From Patescibacteria group bacterium (GTDB taxonomy: Bacteria > Patescibacteriota > Patescibacteriia > 2-12-FULL-60-25), in the NCBI GenBank assembly GCA_023229665.1, contig JALNYW010000001.1, forward strand, positions 186,001 to 250,000: a DNA stretch of 64,000 bases. The letters are read 5' to 3'. Below the pieces are notes generated by a model. It did no database searches and was not told where the DNA came from. It saw only the letters and a list, made by a program, of their open reading frames with translations. Shown in pieces: positions 24,974 to 32,852 of the stretch; the first letter of the stretch is position 1; each line of letters starts with the position of its first letter. Made by a program: the position numbers and the translations under genes.

Positions 24974-27900
24974 TTATGTTTCGACTTTCACCGTGTCGGG
25001 TCCGAGAATGGCTTCCAATTCCTTCGCGACAAGCTCATCGTATTTGATGCGGTAGGAAGACAGGATTTTTTGCGAGCCTCCTGCATTATCCACGCTGAAA
25101 TACACCCGGTATTGCCCCGGATGCCCGTCGAATACCGTGCGTAACTTGAGCAGGATGGTTTGCGGCAAATGCGCGCGCAATCTCACGGTCACGGCTTGAA
25201 TTTGCTTCGGTGCCTGTTCCTGAGGCGCGTCGGCCATCCCGCTTACGCTGGTTTGCGAGATGTATTTCGCGATTTCATCGATATTATCCGGCGTGATTTC
25301 GTAGCCCGTTTCGACCAAGAATTTCAGCTCTCCATCTTTTTCCTGTACGCGTCCCGAAAGCACGACAGCCTTGTCCGCTTCCCAGAGCTCGGGCTTTTCT
25401 TTATAGACACGTGGGAAAATCACGGCCTCGATATCGCCGGTCATGTCTTCCAGCTTGGTGAAGACCATCGGCTCGTTATTCTTCGTCAATATTTTTTTTG
25501 CTTGCGTGAACATGCCGCCCGTCCGCACGCTTTTTTCTTTCTTCTTCTCCCCTAACTTGTTGATGGGCGTAAACAATCCAACCAAGCGTTCGCCGTATTC
25601 CTTAAACGGATGCGCGCTGACATACAGGCCGAGCAGCTCTTTTTCCCAGGACAAGATGTCTCGCGTGGCGGCCGGCGGCGCGGGCTTCAAATTCAGGCGC
25701 GCCGTGCTCAATACGGTTGGCGAAGACGCGAACAGATTGAATTGGCCGCTGCTCGCTTCTTGTCCGGCGCGCTTCTGGAATTCGAGAATGGTTTCAATGT
25801 TAAAGAACAACAAATTACGGTCGCCGAAGCGATCCAGGGCGCCGGACTTGATCAGGGATTCGAGCGAGCGGCGGTTGATGTGCTTCCCGGTCACGCGCGA
25901 GACGAAATCCTCCAAATCCTTGTACGGCCCGTTCTTTTTGCGTTCCTGGTAGAGCGTTTCCACCACGTCTTCGCCGATGCCTTTGATGGCAAGCAATCCG
26001 AAGCGGACCTTATTCGACCCTTTGAACACGGCGAATCCGCGGAAGGATTCATTGATGTCCGGCGGCAGCACTTCCAGCCCCATGCGGCGGCACTCTTCGA
26101 TTTCGATGGTGATGCGGTCCAAGTTCGAAATATCCGAGTTCATGAGCGCGGCCATGAACGCATCCGGATAATGCGCTTTCAAATACGCGGTCTGATACGC
26201 GATGAGGGCATAACACGCCGCGTGTGACTTGTTGAAACCGTAGGCCGCGAATTCCTCGAATTGCGTGAAGATGGCTTCGGCTTTTTCCTGCGGCACGCCG
26301 TTGGCCATTGAGCCTTCGATGAATTTCGTACGCATCTCCGCCATGAGTTTGGCGATTTTTTTGCCCATGGCCTTGCGCAGCGTGTCGGCCTGGCCGCCCG
26401 TGAAGCCGGCCATGTCTTTGGCCACTTGCATCACCTGCTCCTGATAAATGGGAATGCCGTACGTGTTCGCGAGCGCGCTTTCCGTTAGCGGATGAATATA
26501 GGAAATCTTTTCACGACCATGTTTGCGATCGATGAAGGATTCGATGAATTGCATCGGACCCGGGCGGTACAAGGCCACCATGGCGATAATATCTTCGATC
26601 ACCGTCGGCTTGAGGTCGCGGATGTATTTTTTCATCCCGTCGGATTCAAGCTGGAAGACGCCGGTGGTTTCGGCGCGGCCGAGCATGTCATACGTGATTT
26701 TATCGTCGAGCGGAATTTCGTTGATATCAACTGTATCGCCATATACCGCATGGATGATTTCGAGCGCGTCGCGGATGACCGACAGGTTCGAGAGTCCCAA
26801 AAAGTCCATCTTTAGCAACCCCATGACTTCGGCCGAGTGCAGCGAGTATTGGACGACTTGTTCCACGTCGCCGCCTTGGGCTTTTTGCAACGGGGAATAT
26901 TCGACCAAGGCGGACGGCGCGATCACGATGCCGCACGCATGCTGGGATGCGTGGCGCGTTGTGCCTTCCAACCGGATGGCGAGATCGATCAAACGGCGGA
27001 CGCGCGGGTCCGTTTCATACATCGCGCGCAATTCCGGCGATTCGGATTTCGATTTTTCCAGTGGGATATGCCTCCCCTGCACCGGCGGAGGGATGACTTT
27101 GGCCACGCGGTCCACTTCGGCGAACGTAAGTCCGAGCACGCGTCCCACATCGCGCACGGCGGCGCGGGCGGCCATGGTCCCGAATGTGATGATGCCGGCC
27201 ACGCGGTCCACGCCGTATTTCTGCGAAACGTATTCGATGACGTCCTTGCGCTTCACGTCGTCGAAGTCCGTATCGATATCCGGCATGGAGATACGGTCAG
27301 GATTCAAGAATCGCTCGAAGAGCAGGCCGTAGCGCAGCGGGTCCAGGTTGGTGATTTTGAGCGAATAGGCCACGACCGATCCGGCGGCGCTGCCGCGTCC
27401 CGGCCCCACGATGACCCCGTGGTCTTTGGCCCAGTTGATATAGTCGGCCACGATCAAGAAGTAGGCCGCGAATCCCATGCGCTCGATAGTGGCGAGTTCG
27501 AAATCCAGACGTTCTTTCGCTTCCGTCATTTTCTCCGTCTCGCCGTAACGCTCCTCCAAACCGGCCTCGCACAGCTTTCGCAAAAAAGAATTGTCGGTCT
27601 CCCCTGCCGGCACGTCGAAGGCGGGCAAATGGTTTTTTCCAAGATCGAAATGCACGTTACAACGGTCCGCGATCTTGCGCGTGTTCTCGATCACCTCGGG
27701 AAGATGGCCGTAAGCGCTGATGATTTCGTCCGGCCCGCTCAAAGAAAGATCAACCGTCGCAAGCGACATGCGGTTCGGATCTTCAAGCGTTTTCCCGTCA
27801 TGGATGCAGACGAGTACGTCCAAGGCCTCCGCATCATCGGGATTGAGGTAATGCGTTTCTTTCGTGACGACGAGCTGGGTGTCCGTTTTTTTCGCGAGTT

Positions 27901-28510
27901 CGACGAGCAATTGGTTTACGTCATTTTGCGACGGCGATTCCGGATGGTGGACCATTTCCAAAAAGAAATGATCCCGGCCAAAGATCTCGCGGTATTCATT
28001 CAACGCCTTTTCCGCGCGATCCTTATCATGCATGGCCAGGGCCTTGGGAATCTCCCCTTTCAAGTCCCCCGACAAGCCAATCAGCCCCGCGCGATATTCC
28101 CGCAACAAATCCTTGTCCACGCGCGGCCGGTAATAAAAACCATCCAGATACGACTTTGAAATGAGCCTCAACAAATTCTGATACCCCTCATTCGTCTCGC
28201 ATAGCAGCGTGAGATTCGACGTGTGGTTGTCGATGCTGGGGCGTTTGTCCGTGTGTTTATTTGGCGCGACGCTCACGAGGACGCCGATAATCGGTTTCAG
28301 CCCGGCCTTATGCGCGGCTTCGTAAAATTCAACCGCGCCATACAAGGCATGGCGGTCGGTCAGGGCGAGGCTGTCGTAACCGAGTTCTTTCGCGCGCGCG
28401 ACCAAATCTTCCGGGGAGCCGATGCCGTCGTACAGCGAATACATCGACTGCACATGGAGATGCACGAAGGGGCTCTTGGGCGCGTCTGGCGCTTGGATGG
28501 GGTCGCTCAT
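24974..28510 (-). CDS. dnaE: DNA polymerase III alpha subunit
   Basis: Replicative polymerase, 1178 residues from ATG 28510. The longer frame adds residues unlike the family. The PHP domain opens with FVHLHVQSMYSLYDGIG and SLALTDRHALYGAVEF, retaining the HxH metal motif. The C-family polymerase core has GPGRGSAAGSVVAYSLK and the catalytic aspartates in SMPDIDTDFDD. Helix-hairpin-helix and OB-fold regions follow (PASGMA..., VFTKLEDMTGDIEAVIF). No own 3'-5' exonuclease insert is seen, so this is DnaE-type, not PolC. It appears to be a single-gene unit. Confidence 0.97.
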   Translation of the reverse strand: MSDPIQAPDAPKSPFVHLHVQSMYSLYDGIGSPEDLVARAKELGYDSLALTDRHALYGAVEFYEAAHKAGLKPIIGVLVSVAPNKHTDKRPSIDNHTSNLTLLCETNEGYQNLLRLISKSYLDGFYYRPRVDKDLLREYRAGLIGLSGDLKGEIPKALAMHDKDRAEKALNEYREIFGRDHFFLEMVHHPESPSQNDVNQLLVELAKKTDTQLVVTKETHYLNPDDAEALDVLVCIHDGKTLEDPNRMSLATVDLSLSGPDEIISAYGHLPEVIENTRKIADRCNVHFDLGKNHLPAFDVPAGETDNSFLRKLCEAGLEERYGETEKMTEAKERLDFELATIERMGFAAYFLIVADYINWAKDHGVIVGPGRGSAAGSVVAYSLKITNLDPLRYGLLFERFLNPDRISMPDIDTDFDDVKRKDVIEYVSQKYGVDRVAGIITFGTMAARAAVRDVGRVLGLTFAEVDRVAKVIPPPVQGRHIPLEKSKSESPELRAMYETDPRVRRLIDLAIRLEGTTRHASQHACGIVIAPSALVEYSPLQKAQGGDVEQVVQYSLHSAEVMGLLKMDFLGLSNLSVIRDALEIIHAVYGDTVDINEIPLDDKITYDMLGRAETTGVFQLESDGMKKYIRDLKPTVIEDIIAMVALYRPGPMQFIESFIDRKHGREKISYIHPLTESALANTYGIPIYQEQVMQVAKDMAGFTGGQADTLRKAMGKKIAKLMAEMRTKFIEGSMANGVPQEKAEAIFTQFEEFAAYGFNKSHAACYALIAYQTAYLKAHYPDAFMAALMNSDISNLDRITIEIEECRRMGLEVLPPDINESFRGFAVFKGSNKVRFGLLAIKGIGEDVVETLYQERKKNGPYKDLEDFVSRVTGKHINRRSLESLIKSGALDRFGDRNLLFFNIETILEFQKRAGQEASSGQFNLFASSPTVLSTARLNLKPAPPAATRDILSWEKELLGLYVSAHPFKEYGERLVGLFTPINKLGEKKKEKSVRTGGMFTQAKKILTKNNEPMVFTKLEDMTGDIEAVIFPRVYKEKPELWEADKAVVLSGRVQEKDGELKFLVETGYEITPDNIDEIAKYISQTSVSGMADAPQEQAPKQIQAVTVRLRAHLPQTILLKLRTVFDGHPGQYRVYFSVDNAGGSQKILSSYRIKYDELVAKELEAILGPDTVKVET

Positions 28511-28589
28511 ATGGGATCCGCTGTCGGCGCAAGGCCTGCGGAAAGTGGATGAGGAGAGACTAACGTCCGGGCGTGCGCTCTGCAACTAG

Positions 28590-28616
28590 AAAAAAAGCCC
28601 GAGCATTCACTCGGGC
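28590..28616 (-). terminator. Terminator of the SAMHD1-like gene, stop codon in the loop
   Basis: Minus strand GCCCGAG, loop TGAATG, CTCGGGC (28616-28597), then seven T. The TGA stop opens the loop. Confidence 0.9.
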
Positions 28617-30085
28617 ATAGGGTAGGTTTCGCGCAGGTCGCGCACGAGCGCGATGGCCGCATCGCGGATCGGGTCCGTGCGGTCCAGGTGCCGATTTTCG
28701 GTCTCCATGAAGAGTCGCACGCGGGAGCGTTCCTCATCGCGCAGCACGCGCATGATGGGCGACGCCTCGATCCACGAACGGTTCTTCGTGAACGAGTACT
28801 TCCCGCGTCGGTCGAGCCGCATCAGGAAGGCCCCACGGTCGAGGTCCTTCATCGCCTTCAGCGGCAACTTGTCGATGATGAAGCGTTCGCCGGGGTAGGC
28901 CTTCTGCATCTCCTCGAGCAGGCGCTCTGTGAGGTGCGAATCGTATGACTCGAAGTCGTAGAGGCGCTTCCACAAGTGTCGGCGCCGCAGGTCTCGCGCG
29001 ATCCGACGCAGCCGTTCCGACCCCGGGGCGTCGATGCTCTCGAGTCGTGCCAGGAAGCTCTGGTCGCCGAGCCTCTCGTAATCGTCCGCCATGACGTCGA
29101 GATTGTCCGTGCGAATGATACGCAGATCCAGGTTGACCGCCTCCTGACGTACGTCGCTGAGCATGAGTTCGGTCGCGCGCAGGGTTTTGTGCGTGTAGCA
29201 CTGGGCGAACATGTGGAAGCGGCTCGTGACGAAGCTCTCGATGGCGCGCACGCCGGAGTTCCGCCAGCCAAGCCGGTATCCGTCCTCCGTTTTGGCGCAT
29301 AGGATGGACTTGAGAATGCGTGCAGCTTCGTGCTCGCCGTAGGTCACGCCGAGCGAGCGGCTGTCCCGCAGGAGATAGTCCATGCGGTCCGCGTCGATCG
29401 GCGCGGAAGACACGATGTCTCGCACGAACGGCAGCCACGGACGCAGCTGGTTCGGAACCATCTCAGGCTTAGCATCGTCGCCCATGAGGACGACGGCTAC
29501 GGCCTGGGGCACCCACGGCTCCCCGCCGAGATCGCTCCAGATCAGGCTGAAGAGGATGCACGAGACGGCTTCATGCCGGATGCGTCCGTCCTTGCCACGC
29601 GTGAGCCGCGTGCCAAGCGGGCGGATGGGATCAAGCCGAGGGTCGTCGAGCAACGGCTCGATATCCTCGACTCGCGGCGCGAATACTTCGAAGGCATGAG
29701 ACAGGGGCCCATGCCCGAGGTCATGCACCAGGGCCGTGAGCCGGGTGAGTCGCTTGAGCTCGCCTCGCGTCTCCGAAGCGAGCTCGTGGAAGCGCGCGGC
29801 CTGGCCATTCTCGGCCTCGCTGAGCGGGTACAGCTTCTTCTGTCCCGAGCGTGAGGCCCGCGTGAGCGCATTCAGCATCATCTGGGCCATGTACACGACT
29901 CCGATGCTGTGCTCGAAGCGGGTGTGGGTGGCCGTGGGCCAGACGTAGAGCAGGAGCCCGGTTTGGCAGATGTGGCGCAGCCGTTGGAAGAGCGGATGGT
30001 CCACAACCTCGACTTCCTCTTGCGTCAGGTGGATGAGCTTGTGGTTGTTGTCGTGAAATGAACCGCGCTTATCTCGCTTGTGCAT
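28607..30085 (-). CDS. SAMHD1/YwfO-like HD phosphohydrolase
   Basis: 492 residues. Matches the dNTP triphosphohydrolase group: FQRLRHICQTGL, H54 and H59 in THTRFEHSIGV, HD at 121-122 in LVHDLGHGPLSHAFE, and the later Asp in DADRMDYLLRDS (231-242). Such enzymes hydrolyse dNTPs or related nucleotides, sometimes with an antiphage role. The start follows GGAGGG. It uses GAG/CTC/AAG-rich codons, and the stop is inside the terminator loop. Its promoter is back-to-back with that of the 30206 gene, whose -35 box is five bases away, so they may be co-regulated. Confidence 0.88.
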   Translation of the reverse strand: MHKRDKRGSFHDNNHKLIHLTQEEVEVVDHPLFQRLRHICQTGLLLYVWPTATHTRFEHSIGVVYMAQMMLNALTRASRSGQKKLYPLSEAENGQAARFHELASETRGELKRLTRLTALVHDLGHGPLSHAFEVFAPRVEDIEPLLDDPRLDPIRPLGTRLTRGKDGRIRHEAVSCILFSLIWSDLGGEPWVPQAVAVVLMGDDAKPEMVPNQLRPWLPFVRDIVSSAPIDADRMDYLLRDSRSLGVTYGEHEAARILKSILCAKTEDGYRLGWRNSGVRAIESFVTSRFHMFAQCYTHKTLRATELMLSDVRQEAVNLDLRIIRTDNLDVMADDYERLGDQSFLARLESIDAPGSERLRRIARDLRRRHLWKRLYDFESYDSHLTERLLEEMQKAYPGERFIIDKLPLKAMKDLDRGAFLMRLDRRGKYSFTKNRSWIEASPIMRVLRDEERSRVRLFMETENRHLDRTDPIRDAAIALVRDLRETYPMPE

Positions 30086-30122
30086 GGAACCCTCCTGAAA
30101 GAGGTGAAAGTTGCTAAGCCGT

Positions 30123-30184
30123 ATTTAGGCCGTCGCTAGTAAGAAAGTCAAGCGTTTGACGCCTGACCGTAGGCCTGGCTGAAT
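30123..30184. promoter_or_regulatory. Divergent promoter pair for the HD gene and the 30206 gene
   Basis: Minus strand: TTGACT (30151-30146), 17 bases, CTAAAT (30128-30123). Plus strand: TTGACG (30156-30161), 17 bases, CTGAAT (30179-30184). The two -35 boxes are four bases apart, so one regulator could control both. Confidence 0.6.
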
Positions 30185-30205
30185 GAGGACGCAAGGAGGT
30201 GCAAG

Positions 30206-30952
30206 ATGTCCGCACGTACCGTGAAGGAAATCATGGATGCCCTCTGGAGCATCAGCAGTTGGGATAACGACGCCTCGGCACTTGTGGAGCGTTTCCGTCG
30301 CGAGGCGGAGTTCCCCGATTGGGACGAGTCACGTCCTCTTCCGAGCTCCAATGAGTTCATCGACTTTGCTTCTCGCTCGGTCGAGCCGGGCGATGTGGTG
30401 GTCTTCCGCGCATGCGGAGCATCGCGCGCCCGCAAGAGCCCCATCGCGTGGTGCGCCTACGGCCGCAATGTCTATGACGGCCAGGAGTATCGCCTGATCT
30501 TCGTGGATGCGCAGCCCTGCCACCCCGATTGGCTCGGGTTCAAACTCTTCTCGGAGATCGCGAGCTTGTACGGGCACATCCACATGGAAGAGATCGTTGC
30601 CGCGATGGCTCACGTGCTCCCCCCGTTGGACGATGACGCGCTGCAGGACCTTTTGCAGCCGGCGCTCACCCATCTCGATAACCAGAGGTGGGCCATGCTC
30701 TACCGTCTCGTCGACCATCGGATGTACGGACGCCTGTCCCAGACCGTGCGATCGATGCGCCAGCGGCGTTTTCTCCACACGGACTTCAACGAGATGGTCC
30801 TCTCCCTGTCCACGGATGTGTGCCGTCAGCATCGGACCACCTGGGCCGACCCGCTCAATGCCGACGAACGCCGCGTCCGGAACGAAGTCACCAGGTGCGC
30901 GACCATTGGCGCCGTGAAAAACCTGCTCGGCAGCCTGCCGACCCAACACTAG
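30206..30952 (+). CDS. Hypothetical protein, paralogue of the 31060 gene
   Basis: 248 residues, not recognised. The ATG follows AAGGAGGTG. N-terminal helices, then a strand-rich stretch ending RLIFVDAQPCHPDWLGFKLF, then helices with MLYRLVDHRMYGRLSQTVRS. The order of these blocks matches the next gene: IFV, an aromatic-Gly-Phe/Leu-Lys segment, and an RLV-R-RLxGRL helix. No signal peptide or membrane segment. GAG/CTC/AAG codon style; stop TAG overlaps the terminator stem. It shares a divergent promoter region with the SAMHD1-like gene, hinting at a joint role. Confidence 0.68.
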   Translation: MSARTVKEIMDALWSISSWDNDASALVERFRREAEFPDWDESRPLPSSNEFIDFASRSVEPGDVVVFRACGASRARKSPIAWCAYGRNVYDGQEYRLIFVDAQPCHPDWLGFKLFSEIASLYGHIHMEEIVAAMAHVLPPLDDDALQDLLQPALTHLDNQRWAMLYRLVDHRMYGRLSQTVRSMRQRRFLHTDFNEMVLSLSTDVCRQHRTTWADPLNADERRVRNEVTRCATIGAVKNLLGSLPTQH

Positions 30953-30973
30953 TCCGCCGCCGCGGGCTTTTTT
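30950..30973 (+). terminator. Terminator beginning in the stop codon
   Basis: AGTCCGC (30951-30957), loop CGCC, GCGGGCT (30962-30968, one G-T pair), six T. AG of the TAG stop pairs in the stem. Confidence 0.75.
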
Positions 30974-31059
30974 CTTTCCGACCCTTTACAAAACCAATAA
31001 AATATGATGAAATCCGCGACGCATTTCAGATGATATTTGGGCGAAAAAAGAGGTGAGAA

Positions 31060-31833
31060 ATGCGACATCGGACCTTCAACGACATCTGTCAATCCGTAAA
31101 GCTCGGTCTCGCGGACGACGACGAATTCAAATGGATTCTCGATCGCCTGCAGGAGCGGGCCATCGTCTTCGCGCAAGACGAAGAAGAAGGCATCAGGCCG
31201 GTCCGAACGCCAGACCGGCGTACGGAGCGCGCCCTGGTGATCGTGCTGTTGCGTGAGCGGGCCGTCACCGGCCGCGACGACAGTTCCGTGGTGTACAACG
31301 ATGACATGGAGACCATGCACGACGGCCCGGTCTCCGCGATCTTCGTCGCGGACCGGGACTGCGAGCCCTTCTGGTTCGGCCTCAAGGCCAGCGTCGAAGT
31401 CCTGCTCTACGAGCGCTCCTTCGACTACAGTGAGCTCAAGGCCGAGATCGCGCAGACGCTGGCCGAGTTGGCTCCCCGGGCGCCGCTGATCCGTCCCGCA
31501 TTGGCCCGCATCCGGAAGGAGAGCCACAAGCGGCTCTCCGACCACGCGCATGCGACCAAGGACATGTATCAGCGATTGGTCTACCGCGCGCTCAATCGCC
31601 GCCTCGAGGGCCGTTTGGAGGCGCTCATTCCGAAGATCAGAGACCGTCGTGCGGTGTTCGCGGCCCAGAAGCACTTCCTGCAACAGGTCGCCCTGGACCT
31701 GTACCTCCTCACGAAGGAGGCCTTCCCCGAACCGTCTTCGGTCGAGGAAGAGGCCGCTCGCAGCGTCCTGATCGCCGTCGCTTCGAGCCACGCGGTACGG
31801 CGCGCGATCCGGATCGACACCCGCCTCAGCTGA
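31060..31833 (+). CDS. Hypothetical protein, paralogue of the 30206 gene
   Basis: 257 residues, not recognised. Shares with its neighbour the blocks AIFVADRDCEPFWFGLKASV and YQRLVYRALNRRLEGRLEAL in the same order and spacing, so the two look like diverged tandem duplicates. It is highly charged and soluble. The start follows GAGGTG. By hand count, lysine is coded nine times AAG and once AAA. The stop TGA starts the terminator stem. With the SAMHD1-like gene it makes a three-gene island of this gene class. Confidence 0.68.
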   Translation: MRHRTFNDICQSVKLGLADDDEFKWILDRLQERAIVFAQDEEEGIRPVRTPDRRTERALVIVLLRERAVTGRDDSSVVYNDDMETMHDGPVSAIFVADRDCEPFWFGLKASVEVLLYERSFDYSELKAEIAQTLAELAPRAPLIRPALARIRKESHKRLSDHAHATKDMYQRLVYRALNRRLEGRLEALIPKIRDRRAVFAAQKHFLQQVALDLYLLTKEAFPEPSSVEEEAARSVLIAVASSHAVRRAIRIDTRLS

Positions 31834-31884
31834 CCCGTTACGAAAATCCCCCGCTCAGGCGGAGGACTCGTGACGGTCTTTTTT
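31832..31884 (+). terminator. Long terminator starting in the stop codon
   Basis: Outer arms GACCCGTTACGA and TCGTGACGGTC (one bulge) enclose an inner CCGC/GGCGG hairpin, followed by seven T. The first bases are from the TGA stop. Confidence 0.75.
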
Positions 31885-31886
31885 TG

Positions 31887-32225
31887 TTACATCTCGTCGT
31901 CAAGCAACTGTCTCTTGGCGCGTCGAAGCTTCTTGCGCGGTCGTATTTCTTCCTCTTCTTCGTCACGATGCCCAAGCATCCCCATCACTTTGCTGCTTAC
32001 GTTCGAGAGCGCGCCGAAATACGATCCGAAAGAGGTGACCTTATCAACCACGTCATCCACGAAGTTTTCGATTTCCTGCAAACGCTCCTGTGTTTCGGTC
32101 ACGACTTCATTCGCCTTCCGCATCATACGCGCCGTCTCATACAAGGCCCAGCAAAGAAAACCGGTGATCCAGAGCAGACAAATTGCCCCGACCAGATATA
32201 AAAGCTCCTGCGCGTTGATGTACAT
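31887..32225 (-). CDS. Small membrane protein with coiled coil, 112 residues
   Basis: Starts at ATG 32225; a GTG two codons earlier is less likely because TATAGT (32239-32234) leaves no room. One membrane segment (about 8-29, LLYLVGAICLLWITGFLCWALYE by eye as shorter overlapping hydrophobics), then a coiled coil (ANEVVTETQERLQEIENFVDD) and a charged tail with EEEEE and KKLRRAKR. It resembles DUF948-like or general stress small membrane proteins; function unknown. It is the last gene of the pheST-side operon but also has its own extended -10 promoter. Confidence 0.7.
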   Translation of the reverse strand: MYINAQELLYLVGAICLLWITGFLCWALYETARMMRKANEVVTETQERLQEIENFVDDVVDKVTSFGSYFGALSNVSSKVMGMLGHRDEEEEEIRPRKKLRRAKRQLLDDEM

Positions 32226-32233
32226 ACCCACAT

Positions 32234-32242
32234 ACTATAACA
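32234..32242 (-). promoter_or_regulatory. Extended -10 promoter, leaderless
   Basis: TGTTATAGT on the minus strand, ending eight bases before ATG 32225. Confidence 0.6.
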
Positions 32243-32276
32243 CGCCCCCGGGATGCGGGGGTGTGTATGTATTCTT

Positions 32277-32837
32277 TTAGTCGCAATTTTTCATTTGAAG
32301 TTTCATGGCGTACGTATCATCTCCGAGTTTACAGCTCGCATTCAATTCCCCGTTCCAGCGGTCTTCCCTTCGTCGTCCCGGCGCATTGGAGCGCCGCGCG
32401 GTTCGGATGGTCAGGGTATTTTGTTCGACCGTGCAATCCATCGGCGTGACGAGCTTGTCCTCGTTCCGGTACGAGATGATGAGGCCCTCCACGGGGCGTG
32501 CGACGCTCGTTTCGCCCTGGGCGCTTTCATCGTTCAGGACGATAGCGCGGTTCTCTTCATGGAAACCTTCTTTTGGTTCCACATCTTTCAGCGAGATGAC
32601 GAGTTCGTCGGAAACTCGGTCTGCCATGCAGCCAAAAGGTTCAAGGGCCAGCGTTTCTCCGGCGCGGGTGATGTCCACGCGGCCATCGACGGATGAGCTA
32701 TTGGACATGGAGATAAGGAGAAAGGCGCCGCCGAAGAATACGGCTAACCCCGCCAATAAAAGGCAGCCTTGCGTCGTGGTGAGCTGGATATTTTTTACGC
32801 CGGGCTTCGGAGCAGGGGCTTGGACGGGAGTATTCAT
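32277..32837 (-). CDS. Membrane-anchored protein of unknown function, 186 residues
   Basis: One membrane segment near 27-46 (CLLLAGLAVFFGGAFLLIS) after a Pro/Lys-rich cytoplasmic tail; the external part has four Cys at C70, C134, C168 and C185, which could form disulphides, and ends MKLQMKNCD. No family recognised. It begins 15 bases after pheT and is probably co-transcribed with it. Confidence 0.68.
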   Translation of the reverse strand: MNTPVQAPAPKPGVKNIQLTTTQGCLLLAGLAVFFGGAFLLISMSNSSSVDGRVDITRAGETLALEPFGCMADRVSDELVISLKDVEPKEGFHEENRAIVLNDESAQGETSVARPVEGLIISYRNEDKLVTPMDCTVEQNTLTIRTARRSNAPGRRREDRWNGELNASCKLGDDTYAMKLQMKNCD

Positions 32838-32852
32838 AGGGTGAATGGGGAA

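Noticed and set aside
26837..28159. 440-residue frame antisense to dnaE
   Set aside because: Fully inside dnaE, His/Arg-rich shadow with no start signal.
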